DNA of 64,000 nt from Limnomonas spitsbergensis (Eukaryota > Chlorophyta > Chlorophyceae > Chlamydomonadales). Every line of letters starts with the position of its first letter. Position 1 is the first letter of the stretch. This document shows, one piece after another, positions 9,956 through 22,259 of the stretch. The stretch covers positions 4,030,001-4,094,000 of the forward strand of contig JAYJMM010000113.1 in assembly GCA_037349105.1 (NCBI GenBank), written 5' to 3'. The translations under genes were made by a program, and so were the position numbers. The notes under the pieces were generated by a model, which did no database searches, was not told where the DNA came from, and worked only from the letters and a program-made list of their open reading frames with translations.

Positions 9956-11335
9956 GGATGACACGGTACGTTGGTGCTGAAGCCGTTTTACATTGCAACA
10001 CTTAAAAAAAGAAATAAGGAATCATAAGACTCTGTTAAACACATATTTCAATGGCGTCTTACGACCAATGTAGTTCATTTAAATCCTGGCAATACCGCAT
10101 CAGTCGTACCAAACCCACACCAACCAGTGAGGTAATCGACTGGATGAGATCCGTTTACGACGGGCATGATGACCAAGTGCGTGCATCTCCGATATGGAGA
10201 GACTAACCTGATTGTTGTAAATTCGGAAAGCTAACTGCCATCATACACCGGTGTTGACAATACAAACAGAAAGTGGTTGTCCATTTGTCCTTCAATGCTC
10301 AGGGCTAAATAGACGTTGTATTATAAAACACATGTCCCTTGTAATTATTTTATCCAAAACCGGCTAAACCCTACAAAGACCCGGGCATCCCAGCCTGGTG
10401 TGACGGGGCATCAATGATTGATTTAAGTGGGATGGCTGGTGTAGCAGATGTCTTGACCTTTTTCCTAGCAGATCGCAAAAGGGGGCTAGGAACTACAGTA
10501 GCGGTGCCGCCGTGCCGGTGCATTGTTTGTTGATCGGCTGCCTTAAAGTGGAGTGTAAAGATCTGCTATACAGGGTACGGGAAACTCCTAAAGAACAGGC
10601 AGCGACGAAACGTGCGGCTTGATACGGCATTGTGGTCAATTGACGATGGCATGGCATGACCGTCCATGCACATGATCGCATGACCAAGCACATGATGGCT
10701 GCATGGATCATTGGGCTGCATGGATCCTTGGGCTGTGTGGATTTATGGGCTGCATGGTTGCGTACATTTTCATGGGCTGCATGCATGAGTCAGCAAGCCC
10801 AAATCCACAAGGCATCCCCACACCTCACGTGGCACGTATCTGTATTTTGTTTGTCCCCTGATAAGCGCCCTCCAGACGAGTGGCATCCACTGAAGAAAGC
10901 AATCTTCCAAGCCGATCCCGAGCAAGGAGGCAGCAGCCCACGAACCCACCAATAAATCCAAGAGGGATGAAATAAAAGAAACCCCACATGAAAAGAGACA
11001 GCCTCCTTCATAATACATTTCGATTTCTCACTCAAACGATACAAGATTTTGCACCAGACGATAAGGAGCATGTACAGCATACCACGATAGCTCCATCACT
11101 TGCACTTGTGTATCACAACAGTTTGCAAAATGCTCTTCCGTCTTCGTGCAGAGAAGTGTGGGATTAGTCGGAAATTGCTCAAATCGATTTGCTCGAACAA
11201 GCGAGCAGGGCGACACAGGGTTGAGGAAACCTGGTAGATGCTAATATGCTATACCAACTTGAGTGCCTGTTAATTTGAGGAATCGATCAAAGATCAGGGC
11301 GCTAATATTAGAACGGGCAGACCTTTATCCTGAGC
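9956..11335. other. no gene recognised; degenerate minisatellite relic
   Basis: At 10640-10790 the sequence again shows GCTGCATGGATC and CATGATGGCTGCATGG motifs, a decayed form of the 42-bp repeat. The rest holds only short frames. Confidence 0.4.
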
Positions 11336-13366
11336 ATGGCGACATTCCAAGAAATTTTCAAAACACTTGAAAAGTCTATGGCTATCGCTGAAACAGGTAT
11401 GAATGCTCCTTTCAAATCACCCTGTATTTGCTTCTACCTAGAATACCACTATGGGATGCTACACAGGTAATGGAGCAGGCTTTGAGACCATCATCGGCCC
11501 ACTATTCGAACAGGATGGTGTCTGGGCAATGGGCTCTGCCTCCTGTATTGGCAAGCCTCAGCAGCAAGATGACGAGGGCCATCCTAGGATACTGAAGTGG
11601 CACACGCAGGCACTGCTGGTGAGCAGAACAGCCCTCTCTGTTTCCCAGGGCAGAATCGAGCCCCAGCCCATGGCCACAAAACGCACAGGGCTGCGCATCT
11701 TTCAGAATCTCCAGCTTCAGGGCCTGTCTGCTAATGCCGAGCGTGCAATTAAGCGCGTTAAGTATGCTGCTTTTGGTCTCCAACTTCAGTCCGTGACATG
11801 CGATGATTCTGAGGAGGGAGGTAAGTGGGATCCAGCTGTTGGATTTTTCAAATACCTGTACCGATCATCAAGAAATTTGGGAAAGCTAGGGGATTCCAGG
11901 AGAACAAAAATCATCTGAGCCTTCTCCCTCTTTTGTTGCACACCCCAAAGAGACAAGGCCTGCCTGTTTCTTGCTAGATCTCAATCTACAGCCGGTGTCA
12001 CTTGCCTCAGATTGTATTCTGCAGGTTTCTGCCAGTTTCGGCTTCATTCTGGTGTGCAAGATGTCACATCCTCAGCCCCAGCCTGGGAAATCGACACCAT
12101 TGTCATTCATACCTTTAATACTTGCCACGTTGAAGCCTTGTCCAACAGCGGCTACCCTGAAGGTAGGGACGGGTTTATGATTTGCTTTTTTATGTGGCTG
12201 GCAAGCCTCTGTCCCTCAAGATTCAGTTTTGCAAAATGGATATCCTGGAATTATGACCATGTCTTCAGTCTTCACGTTTGCTACGTGGATATGGATATCT
12301 TAATGTCTTGGTGGATATTTGAAAAACCAGGTTTGATGTTTGCAGATTTTAGCCATCTGCCCCTTTCCATGGAGGCATCTCTTATGATTGAAGCCTTGAC
12401 AAGCGCTCTAAACGACCTTAAATTAAGAACTCAATGCTCCTTCGGGACCAGCAAGATGGAGCAGAGGCTGGACATATGCATACCAGCGATATGCGCCAGC
12501 TCTTGCAACATCATGAGGTGGGCCCTACCGGTATCCCAGTGTCTTTAGCTGCAAAAAAAAATCACGAATCTACCACAACAGGAGAGTGCATTATTCAGTC
12601 TCATGAATAATTGTGTGCCGCTCTGCAATGTAGGAACGCGAACAGCCCGATACTCGAATCATTTGCCTGTAGAATGCTTGGCTGCGAGCCAAGCAACCTT
12701 GAGGAGGCACTGCACATTCGCTGCTGCTCGTTGTGCAGCCATGCCATCAGCCAGGTATCCTTGCAGCAGTCAAGAAGGAAAGGCAAGGCTGCTGGCAGTG
12801 ACTGCGTTGTCAACGATGAAAATCACAACAAGCTATCTTCTCTCGGTACCTTTGGTCATGACAGCGAGTCTCTTGCCACAGGGAGTGCCATCAGCCCTGA
12901 GGATAACGTGGGAAACACCCACAGCCTGGCAGACCGCCCTGAATCTCAGGGCCACCAGCTGTGGAGGGAGGCGGATCTCAGCGCACAAGGCTCCGGGCAT
13001 GCCAGCTTCCAGCAGCAGCATCAAGCCGTGCCCGGGGCAGCTCCTGGGTGCAGCACTTTTCAAATTGGTGGATGGGGCACAGAGGACAAGGACAGGCTGC
13101 GTCACCCAGATGGAGCTGACGACAGGGAGGAAACTCTGGAGCTGTCACAGGGAGCAGCCCTCTTGCTGAGAGCGAATGATCCGCAGTTGAGAGCAGCCGG
13201 GCACCCAGGATCAGCAGCCCTGAGGGGCAGCAGCAAGCGCGTTATGCGTCTGGATGTCCTGGATCCCGCCATCAAACGAAGGCATGCCGCCTTCGCTGAG
13301 ATCATTCCTCTCAATGTCCACACTTCTCAGCAGGCTTCTGAGGGGGACGCGGAATGGCTTTTTTAA
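11336..13366 (+). CDS. multi-exon protein of unknown function
   Basis: Three exons join in phase: 11336-11396 (ATG, MATFQEIFKTLEKSMAIAET, ends ACAG|GTATGA), 11467-11820 (acceptor ACACAG|GT, donor GGGAG|GTAAGT) and 11992-12162 (acceptor CTACAG|CC, donor GAAG|GTAGGG), giving about 195 residues. A fourth exon probably begins near 12645 (AATGTAG|GAACGCG). Phase 1 from exon 3 selects the frame ending at 13169, but another frame is open to a stop at 13366 and contains a CCSLCSH cysteine cluster, so an extra exon between 12162 and 12645 may switch frame. No domain was recognised; residues such as GAGFETIIGPLFEQDGVWAM do not match a family I know. The end coordinate is therefore tentative. Confidence 0.5.
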
Positions 13367-14111
13367 ATATTTAAGCTAGTGCCAGGAATACGAGCTGGTT
13401 CATAACTCTGATTCTCTGTTACAAACTTTGGTGGGGGGTGGTTATATTCAGGCCCCGACAGTCACATATTGACGAGTCATCATTCATAACTGCCCTCAGC
13501 TGTTACTGGTGCTTTTGGTGTTCAGCATACGTTGAGAGATTCTGTGGTTGACTGGCTCCTCTGCTGCTGATCTGAATGGCTTGGTGCATGGTCAGAAGAT
13601 CATTCCAGGCGAGTGGGACAGCTATCCAGCTTGTTACACAGTCAGGGAAAGAAAACCTCGGCTTCCCTTGGGCTTTCAGGTACCGAGTCATGAGATTGAG
13701 ATGAGGGAACAGTGCAGCTAGGTGATTCGGCCAGGCAGATTGCGAGAGCCTTGGTCAATCATGATAACTATTGTATAGCAACTAGGACCTCCACCAAGAA
13801 TCCCAAAGTGACGGGCTCTCAGGCTCAGTGCGGACCTCCCAAAGAGACGCCGGGCTCTGAGGCTCTATTGGTGAACCTGGCAAGAATATTAGTCACCTAA
13901 GCTTGGGTTCACTGCATAGATACCGTTGCATGAAGTGCTTTGGCATCACGTGGGATAAACAATAAACTGGATTGCTTGTTTCACCCACAGGCCTTTTAGC
14001 CAGGTATATCCTGGATCCCGGAGGTTTGAGAACACAGTGCAACCTATGTGTGACTTGAAATACCGTAAAACAAAACTTGTTGTCAAATAATTTATCGTCG
14101 TACATGAAGCG

Positions 14112-14190
14112 AGTGAGCGCCTTTTTAGCATGGCCCAGTGGTGTAATGTCATTGACATGAAGTGGTTTTCAGGTTCGAGTCCCAAGCATC
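14112..14190 (+). repeat. tRNA-like dispersed repeat (SINE-like), copy 1
   Basis: Shows TGGCCCAGTGG at 14131, matching a pol III A box, and GGTTCGAGTCC at 14172-14182, matching a B box, 41 bases apart as in tRNA genes. The flanks do not form acceptor or T-stem pairs, so it is not a working tRNA. The core GGCCCAGAGGTGTAAYGTCATTGAC recurs throughout 14-36 kb in both orientations. Confidence 0.6.
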
Positions 14191-14317
14191 CGATTTTACG
14201 CAGGTGGTGGTCGTGACGAATATAGATCAGGAACAGCATACTAGTACCGGAGTACGGACATCTGTCTCATGCATCAAATGTGATGCTCCCCTGGACTGTA
14301 AACAATTTCACAAGAGC

Positions 14318-14385
14318 ATGTCAATGACGTTACACCTCTAGGCCCTGCTCAAAAAAGCCTCGGCTGTAAAAGCTTCACAAGCGCA
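14318..14385 (-). repeat. tRNA-like dispersed repeat, copy 2
   Basis: Reverse-strand copy beginning GTCAATGACGTTACACCTCT and continuing AGGCCCTGCTCAAAAAAGCC; matches 19200 and 28225 closely. Confidence 0.6.
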
Positions 14386-15448
14386 TGTGTTGTTTGTATT
14401 ATTTTCCTCCCAGGTGTCTGGTGATGCCGAACCTGCAGGCTCAGTTTGCACCTGTCTGGTTAGAAAAACAAGTCAATTGACCAGGCTCTTGACAGGCCCC
14501 GTCGGGTAGTCCAGCATCCAATGACCGATTCCGATTCTCGATTCTTTACAAGTCAGGGACAAGATGGCCGCCCATTCACAATGTTGTGGGGCTTCAGCGA
14601 TCAATGAGAAATAATACCAGTCAATGGACATCAAGCCATGCCGTCATTTTGATACCAAGGCCACCTAAAGTAGGCAGCGGCTGGACAAACAGACACTAAG
14701 AAATACGCAACATTCAAAATGTTCAGATCTTCCATGCGAAGCCCTCTATGCCTTTTCGGCAGGGACACAGCGAACGCTTTCAAACATGTGACAGTAGCAC
14801 AGTACCCATTGTTAAACATGGGGTTTACTGCACCCACCCAGCCATGCCTCAGCAGACAGGCAGGCCTATAATCTGAATGTTCGTCACTTACTACATAACT
14901 AATACAATCCAGATCCACTCAGTGCCTGGCCATGTGCCCATCTGCTAGCACAAGCTTAGATCTGCACACTCAATTAATTCAACTGAGCGCTGTCGATGGG
15001 CATCTCTGCAGGCAGCTGCGCATATGGAAGCACAGCCACACTGATATGAACAAAAAGAACACCTCTAGAGGCAAAAACATAAAATAACAAATTGATTTCA
15101 GACAAGTACCGGTATAGATAGCTGGTTTGCACTGTCAAATAAGAGAGAGTGCCTGGGTATAGATATGCATTTTGAGAGAGGAACATGCGTCCAGAGCAGC
15201 TCATGGAGAGGAACATACGCAGCTGTTCCAGATACAGAGCTCATAGAGAGGAACATAACCAGCTGTTCCAGCAGCAGCTCCAATAGAAGCCACCGCAACC
15301 AGGTATATATCATCTGGTGTCAGAGCAGTCGGACCTTTCGGCGTTCAGAATTGAGTAAGAATAGATGCATCCTTGCGGGTCCAAGGGCGTAATTTTCTGC
15401 TGAGAAGACATCTTAAAATATGAACGTACAGCGGCGGGTCAACCCACA

Positions 15449-17747
15449 CTAAACTAAAATGACTGAGGAGTGCCCTGACCCTTGGAGCTGGGGGAATCCG
15501 CCCGATGCCGGAGACCGGTGCGGGTAGGTGTATCGCTGCCTGAGCTGGGCGCCCTGGTCCGCTGCTGTCAGGCGCGCCTGTGGCAGCAGCAGCTCTGCCA
15601 GGAAGCTGTCGGGAAGCAGCAGCCCAGCCGCCATTGCTGCGTGCGACGAGGCAAACGGGGAGGGTGCTATGCCCAGGGGTGACGGCCCGTGCTGCTTCAT
15701 CCGCGACCTGGGCCCACCACGGTCGCCGCTGCTACCGGCCGTCACGGCCGTGATGGTGCACATGGCGTCTGCCATCGCAACGTCGGCCGAGCGCTTTGCC
15801 GGGGTGGGGCAGGACATGACTGCGCGGAGCCTCTGCGGCGGGTTGCTCAATGTAGCCGGCTCCTCCATCGGCTCATCCATCTCTTCTTCATCCTCAGAGG
15901 CGAACAGTGCAGATGTCACAGTGTACGGCACAAGCCAGTCCAACGCCGAATGCAGGTCCGGGTCGCTGCGCCAAGCATCCTCAAAGTCCTCGGCGGCTAG
16001 GGGTGCCTGGTTAAGTGCTGGATCCTGCCTGCCTGCCCTGGCCAGCATGCCAAGTGACGGCATGGCGGCCTCCGCTAGTGGCGGCATTGCCGTACATGGT
16101 GCAGCCACCATTGTCGAGAGGATTGCAGTCGCCTGGCATATCACCAGTGCTGTGGCTCGCTCAGCCTCCTTGTGAGTTGACAGGCGGCGCTCCAGGGCTA
16201 CTCCAAACAAGAGCGGCGCAAACACCTCAGCCACGTGGGTGCGCTCCAGGGTATAGTGCCGCTGCTTCTGGAGGTACTCTTGGAGAAACAGCAGGAGCAG
16301 CTTGACAGCAGAGGTGGACTTTTGGTCTGCCTGTGGGTATTCAGAGATCATCACGAGAATTATAACAACGTAATATGTTTCATTTGAGCTGAGGGGGCTA
16401 GGGATTGAATCCAGAATATGGCCATCCGTTATGTAGCCACTCCGCGCCCATGGCAACAAGTAGCATTTTGCCACCACTGAACCTGGAACAAACTGGCCTT
16501 CACAGGTTCAACGAGGTTTCTGTGCATGCCACTGCGATTAACCATGATACATGCATTGGGCAGTTTTTTTGAATGATACTCTACGCCTTACCTCCTTGAC
16601 CAGGTGATGAATGACGTGCAGCTGGTGCACTGGGGGGAGCGCGCCATTCACAGCAGTGAGGATCTGGAGCTGTAGGTCCAGCGGGAGAAGGAGACGTGGA
16701 GATGCAGCGAGCCAGAGGACAAGCAGGTTAGCCACCTGGGAAGGGGTCAGGAACACACAGTAAGCGAGAATGATGAACGGAAATGGCTCTCATTGTACAG
16801 CTGACCGCAGCAGTACTATTGGTATGGAGGCTAGATGGATGACCTGGACCGGGAGTTACCAGCCAGATTGCCAGCATGTGATTATGATTGGAGCTTGATT
16901 GAAACACCATGGGGCCCACAGATCTGTGAGGAGTTTGACGGAGCGACGATGAATGCATGCATGGTGCCAGGGGCTTGGTGTGCTTGGTGCCAGGGACCTC
17001 ACTAGGTCTTGGGGATGTGCCACAAAAAAAACATTGTCATCAGCATGCGACATGCACCCTGGCCTGTCAGGTCAATGCTATGATATGCGCTATGTTATTG
17101 AGCTGCTGCTGAGGGAAACGGCCAGTTCGTGCTCGTCGATCACTTTTAGATAATGGCGGGACAATTACGGAAACATGGAGCGGCGAGGACGTGCTCATTT
17201 CTGAATTGGATCTGCATGCTAGTCGAAGTCACTCGCACTTCACAGGTTCAGGGGTGTTGAGTTTTATGATCTCGGTAATCGGATGTGCCGACGAACGTCT
17301 CCCAGATGAGAGCTGTCGGCAACTGGAAATGCGTAGGTGTGCATGAGCATGTGCGGCCGAGGGCAAAACTGAGACACGTCATACCTGGTGCGGAGCAGCG
17401 AGGTTGGACGCCATGTGCTGGATGGCTGTTGAGGAGTCACTTCCCGGGGTCTTTGCGCGGAACAGCGCAGGGTAGCATAGATACTCCTTGAGGTGGTCCA
17501 GGCAGATGCAAAGCTGACTGGTCGCACATGCGACATCCTGCTGGGCAGATGAAGCACAATAGAGCATGTCAAAAAAGACGATCACTGCTGAGACGACTGC
17601 TGTTACATCCGGATGTGGGCAGGGCGAAGGAAGCTGTGCACATCACCATTCACCAGCTCGGATCCAGTGACATGTGACGCAATGGAAGAAGAGGATAGCG
17701 AATGGGTAGCACACCTGAACAGCCGCTTCTTGTGGTAGGCTAGGCAT
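15449..17747 (-). CDS. RhoGAP-like protein (divergent)
   Basis: Exons 17715-17747 (ATG, MPSLPQEAAVQ), 17385-17540, 16592-16735 and 15449-16330 all join in phase 0 (donors CAG|GTGTGC, CAG|GTATGA, GAG|GTAAGG), giving about 404 residues. Residues LDHLKEYLCYPALFRAKTPG resemble the start of a RhoGAP domain with the arginine-finger FR; VANLLVLWLAASPRLLLPLD matches the helix ending LRELPEPLLP; and LLLLFLQEYLQKQRHYTLER with VAEVFAPLLFG matches the closing helices. Such proteins speed GTP hydrolysis by Rho/ROP GTPases; small plant RhoGAP-family proteins with an FGV motif before the domain look closest. The canonical Lys of KLYLREL and the NKM asparagine are missing, so catalysis is uncertain. The 650-bp intron before 16735 may hide a short exon. 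The C-terminal 200 residues are low complexity. Confidence 0.65.
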
Positions 17748-19197
17748 GTCACCGACGCCGAACAGGTCCAAGGTACGTGGACACGTTAGCGGCGCGGTGG
17801 GATTCCAGCCCGCCAATCAACCGGGAGACAGGCTGGTGCGTGAGGCTGCCCCTATGGAATGTGTGTGTGGAGGGTGGGGGAGGGATGAGGAAATGGCTTG
17901 ATGACGATGGTTGTATGAAAGGACAGGACTCGAAAGTGTTGATAACCGAAGCGCGCCGGGTGGGCGCGACTGTGGCACTGGAGCGGTGCACTGGATTGTG
18001 TGAGAGGTCCGAACGTGTACCGCCAGTCGCTATTTTCCCGTTGCCCTCGTGGCCAATGGCCTGCGTGAATGGCCTGTCAGACTGTCACATCAGTTTTATG
18101 TCTCATTTTCGCGAATATTACTTATCGAATATCCCTGGAGACTGGAACCTCTTAGTTGCCCTGGCCATGTTTCGACATGCTGTGGTACCGTGGTATGTAG
18201 CTAATCTGGCATTGATGACGATGCGCCGTGGGGGATCTTTCACGTTATTCGTGTCCGAGGCTGTAGTGGTGGCTGTGACCAGGGCTACGACCCTAGAAGG
18301 ATCTTAAATGCAGTAGGAAAGCTCGAGCCAGCCTCTGCATCCCACGTAAATGATTTCATCATGGTGTAGAGGTAAGGCTTGCTAACGAGTTTCACTCTGG
18401 ACAAATGTCACTGTACATGCAGACGCTTTGGGAGAATCTACAGCGAATCATAGGAACTGAGTCCATGTCCCAACCTTGCCCATCACCTTCGGCTGTCCCC
18501 TCTCCCACATCCTCATTCCCGGATCTCCCAAAACCGTAACTGCAAAACCAATATAGATGGCTTGATCTGTGCGCGTGGCGCTCTGTAATGCACAGTGGCA
18601 GTTGAAAAAGGGGTGAGGGCTGCTGCAAATAACCATTGCGGACACATCGCATAGCTGCCCGATCGCATGCTCTCTGCCAGGCCATGCGCTTTTGCCATAC
18701 AAGTACACCATGTCCTTGCAGCAATGCACCTCCTGACCTTCAATTTCACCATATTTATTATCAAGTTACCTGCAGGCATACTCATGCAGCCATTTGCTTT
18801 GAGCCTGTCGCCTGCAGCCATGAACATGTAGCCATGTGCTTTCAGCCATGTACCTGCAGCCATAGATGGAAATACCTACAACCGAGCACAGGCAGCCATG
18901 CACTTACAGCCATGTGGGGCGCGGGAGTGAAAGGAGCAGCGCAGCATGGGCACAAGCCAATCCGTGCCCTAGAACCACCGGACGTAGAGGGATGCCTCCG
19001 CCGAAATGATGCTGAATACAGAGAGAGGCCCTCATCTTAGGCTGAACACTCACACACACACACAGGACCAAGCTGGGCACCTTTTTAACCCTACCCACAG
19101 TGATAACAGCACAGCACAAACTCGGCCTCAGCCCGAGCTGCCATGTCATCAGTGTTGGACTCTGACACGATAAACGGGCTCAGGTGTAACGAACGAC

Positions 19198-19335
19198 GGT
19201 ATGTCAATGACGTTACACCTCTGGGCCCTGCTCAAAAAAAGGCTCGGCCGCGTGGCGCCTACCTAAAGAGTTGGGAGGAAAGATGGAAAGAACACAGAGG
19301 GGGGCAGGACAAAAGAAAGAGGGGAAAAGGTACGC
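19198..19335 (-). repeat. tRNA-like dispersed repeat, long copy 3
   Basis: Starts ATGTCAATGACGTTACACCT, then GGGCCCTGCTCAAAAAAAGG, CTCGGCCGCGTGG, GTTGGGAGGAAAGATGG and a purine-rich tail to 19335. It is nearly the same as 28222-28375, which defines an element of about 140-160 bp with a polypyrimidine tract at the 5' end of the opposite strand. Confidence 0.65.
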
Positions 19336-19945
19336 ACGATGGTATGTTAGCAGTCAATCAGTAAAAATCAAACAGTTACTGAAGTACCGTATATTACCCA
19401 ACCCTGGTAATGTGCGCCTAAAACTGCATGAAGTAGCTTTACACTTTGTTTCCCATTCTTATGCCCCCGTCAATCGCAGGGAAGGGAGATTGATCCGGGC
19501 TTCATGTCTGCGGAGCAAAGTTGCGCCGATGGGGAATGTGACTGTTGTCTGTATCAATGTACGTGATGTGTGCGCAGACGCTACTGGGCTGGACATGGAT
19601 ATGGCGAGACATGGCTTTGAGGACATTCCACATGGCCGCAGGTGAGAAGGGCTATCAGCACGGGGGCTCATTAGTGAGTGTGGGTTTACGCAAGGGTGGG
19701 AAAATGCTGGGCGCCTGTTCAGTGGCATCTGTTGAAGTGCATGGAACAATGAGGTGCACATCATGTGCTGGAGATCATCTATGAGGTGCTTTGTTCTTGC
19801 CAGCTAAAAAACAGCCTGCTGTTGGTTCACTTAGGTCCTTTGGGGGGTTGCAGTTTGGTATATGGGTTTGTGTGCCACAGCAGCCAGTGGAACTTGACCT
19901 GTCAGGTGGTGAGTAACTGAGGCCTTCTCTTTCCACAGTCCAGGT

Positions 19946-20135
19946 AGGTTTGAACGGTGCATGCCCGCTGGGCCCTGCTGAACGCTCGGCCGCGTGGGGC
20001 TGGTACGGAATGACTATGCTCAATTCCAGCAATTATGCGCAGCCTGGGCCATGCTGCAGCCATGCCATCCAAGCTGCCAAGCCTTTGCAGCATGGCCCAG
20101 AGGTGTTATGTCATTGACTTACATCAAGCTTGCTG
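19946..20135 (+). repeat. second dispersed repeat (GAACGGTGCAT family) joined to a tRNA-like core
   Basis: The block from GAACGGTGCATGCCCGCTGG through GCAGCCATGCCATCC matches 34656-34782 with few differences by eye. It is followed at 20090 by CATGGCCCAGAGGTGTTATG, a copy of the tRNA-like core. Confidence 0.6.
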
Positions 20136-21259
20136 CTCCTGTCAGGTGCTGTAAGGACGTAAATTCGAAAGGGCAGTTCTTCGGTTGGTCAGGACGGCAA
20201 TCTTAGACATGGGGCATCGCTGCCGCAGAGTCTGAGCATCAGCCTGCACAGTTGGCAACAACAAAGACAAGAAAACGTCTTTTTCTCCTGTGAAAATAAG
20301 AGCTCAACAAAGCAACGCGCTGTGCAGGTATGAATTAAATATCAGGAAACTTCTGCAACTCTGCTCCACACAGCATGTCTGGCAAAACAGAGTATGGCAG
20401 CCAAGAATGATCCTTCATGATTTCAACTAGGTGAGTACTATGCTTCAGGTAGCACTGAGATGTTAAACGTGTATTCATACGGTGTCTATCACAGGATAGA
20501 TCCTGAGTAGACACAGCCGAGAGTGTAGTTGTCTTGAAATGAGGGCAAGCTGTCCTCTTGTGACCCTGACCCTCTATCGATGTGTGGGTGAGTCAGGACA
20601 CATCGTCTTTTCCTCTCCTTGTAGCCTTGCTACAGCGTATAATGCTCGGTTGCCAGTGCCAATACTTGGTTGCCGGTGCCAATTGTGCCACTGGATTGAC
20701 GACTGATCCATATGGATGCAGACAGTTTATTTCTAGCAGGCTGACTGTGTGGGCGCCACCTTGATGCCTGCTAGCCGGGGATGCATACTTGCAGCGCAGT
20801 TTCTTGATGCGGATCATTTGAAGTGGCAATATAATGTTGTATAAGCGGGAAAGCATTGAGTCAAATAAGGGGTCCCTTGGTTTCCTTATGCCATATTTTT
20901 TTCTTCACCGGTATGGTTTAATTTCTTAGGGAATGGAAGGCCGCATATCAGCTGTGCTGACAATGGCGCACACTTGAGTCCTTCAGAGGTGTAAGGTTAT
21001 TGACTTGAGTCCTCAGGCTGCGGCTCGGCGCCATCAGCACGGTTGAAACTGGGGGAAGGTGCAGCGGTCACCAAGGTGACACACGTTGCGGCCAGCGATG
21101 TTGGGCAATGGGAGACGGTGAGCATGTGGAGGACGCATCACATGCTTGCTTCCAATGCCCCAGCGTGCAAGATCACCTTAAAGAGCAGGGATGGGCCAAT
21201 CTTTTTGTTCATGGCCAAGATCTGGATAGCCTGGAGTTTCTTCAGACTTCCTCTTTTTT

Positions 21260-21425
21260 TTGGAGGATCTTTCATTTCCTTCCCCTTTTTCCGTCTATTC
21301 CCTTTCCTTTCTCCTCTCGCCTTAAGTTTCTCTTCCTCCCAACCAAACAGTCGGGCGCCCATGCGGCTGAGCTTTTTCAGCATGGACCAGAGGTGCTATG
21401 TCATGAAACTCGAGTCCTGAGTGGC
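21260..21425 (+). repeat. tRNA-like dispersed repeat, copy 4
   Basis: A polypyrimidine tract (21245-21345) leads into CAAACAGTCGGGCGCCCATG, CGGCTGAGCTTTTTCAGC, ATGGACCAGAGGTGCTATG and CTCGAGTCC. Confidence 0.6.
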
Positions 21426-21764
21426 TGCCTGGTTATAATACTATCACTCCACTGCCTTTACTGGCCTAGATCGGGTTCAATGCCCAAACGCGGTACCGAG
21501 ATTTGTTCCCTTGGGGCCCCTATATTCCTCAATTTTACAGCTGGCCACAGCTGCCACTGAAGAAAGTGTCAGTAAACCAAGTAATACCGTGAAGGTAGAT
21601 AAAGCAGTATCCACTGTCTTTGGAAAAAGCGGGCACCGAAACAGCCGCAACAAACCAACTACTTGCTTGCCGCCAAGAAATGACAACGGCATGAAACTGA
21701 TGTTGGCTTCAATAATGGCATTAGGCATCGAACAAGAGTACAAACATACATTTTAATTTATTCT

Positions 21765-21850
21765 TTTCTCCCATGAACAGTAGGGCGCCCACGCGGCCGA
21801 GCTTTGAGCGGGCCTAGAGGTGTAACGACATTGATATACATGAGTCCACT
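21765..21850 (+). repeat. tRNA-like dispersed repeat, copy 5
   Basis: AGGGCGCCCACGCGGCCGAG followed by CTAGAGGTGTAACGACATTG and ATGAGTCC; lacks most of the polypyrimidine tract. Confidence 0.6.
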
Positions 21851-22259
21851 ATGCTCACTGTCCGGCCGAACCTGTCGAGCACAGCCCAAAGGTGGAAACT
21901 GTTCACACCACCCTCCATCATGGTGACCTAAACTCCAATATGACTGATCAGACATGGTACTAAACAAAATGCTCATGCTATACATTCATGGATAGACCCC
22001 ATGCATTGCGGTTTACCGCAGGAGGAGAGCTCATTAAAAACACATTCACAAAGAATCTAGGTGTCAGGTAGCTAAGCAGAAAAGTGAAGCGGCTAATATC
22101 ATTGCAACTTGCAAGCCGTGTCGCTCTTTCTGCGGTTGGAGATGAGAGCACATGAACATGGCACCGTATCTTGAAACCAAGGCGCCTGAGTATCAACCAA
22201 AGAAACAAACATGAATGGGGCGCATCTCCCCAGTCTTTGCCAGTCCCAGGGTGCAGAAT

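Larger units (their letters stand above)
13367..15448. other. intergenic, dispersed repeats only
   Basis: Between the ends of two convergent genes. It holds two copies of the tRNA-like dispersed repeat (listed separately). No exon signature was seen. Confidence 0.45.
17748..22259. other. gene-poor region with dispersed repeats
   Basis: No exon with a recognisable domain was found. At 18760-18910 a loose GCAGCCATGTRC motif repeats about eight times. Several dispersed repeat copies (19200, 19946, 20080, 21260, 21765) occupy much of 19-22 kb. Confidence 0.4.

Noticed and set aside
9403..10005. Six overlapping 127-165 codon frames
   Set aside because: A 42-bp repeat without stop codons opens all frames; no independent coding signature.
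14112..14190. Functional tRNA gene
   Set aside because: A- and B-box matches are present, but acceptor and T stems do not pair and many diverged copies exist.
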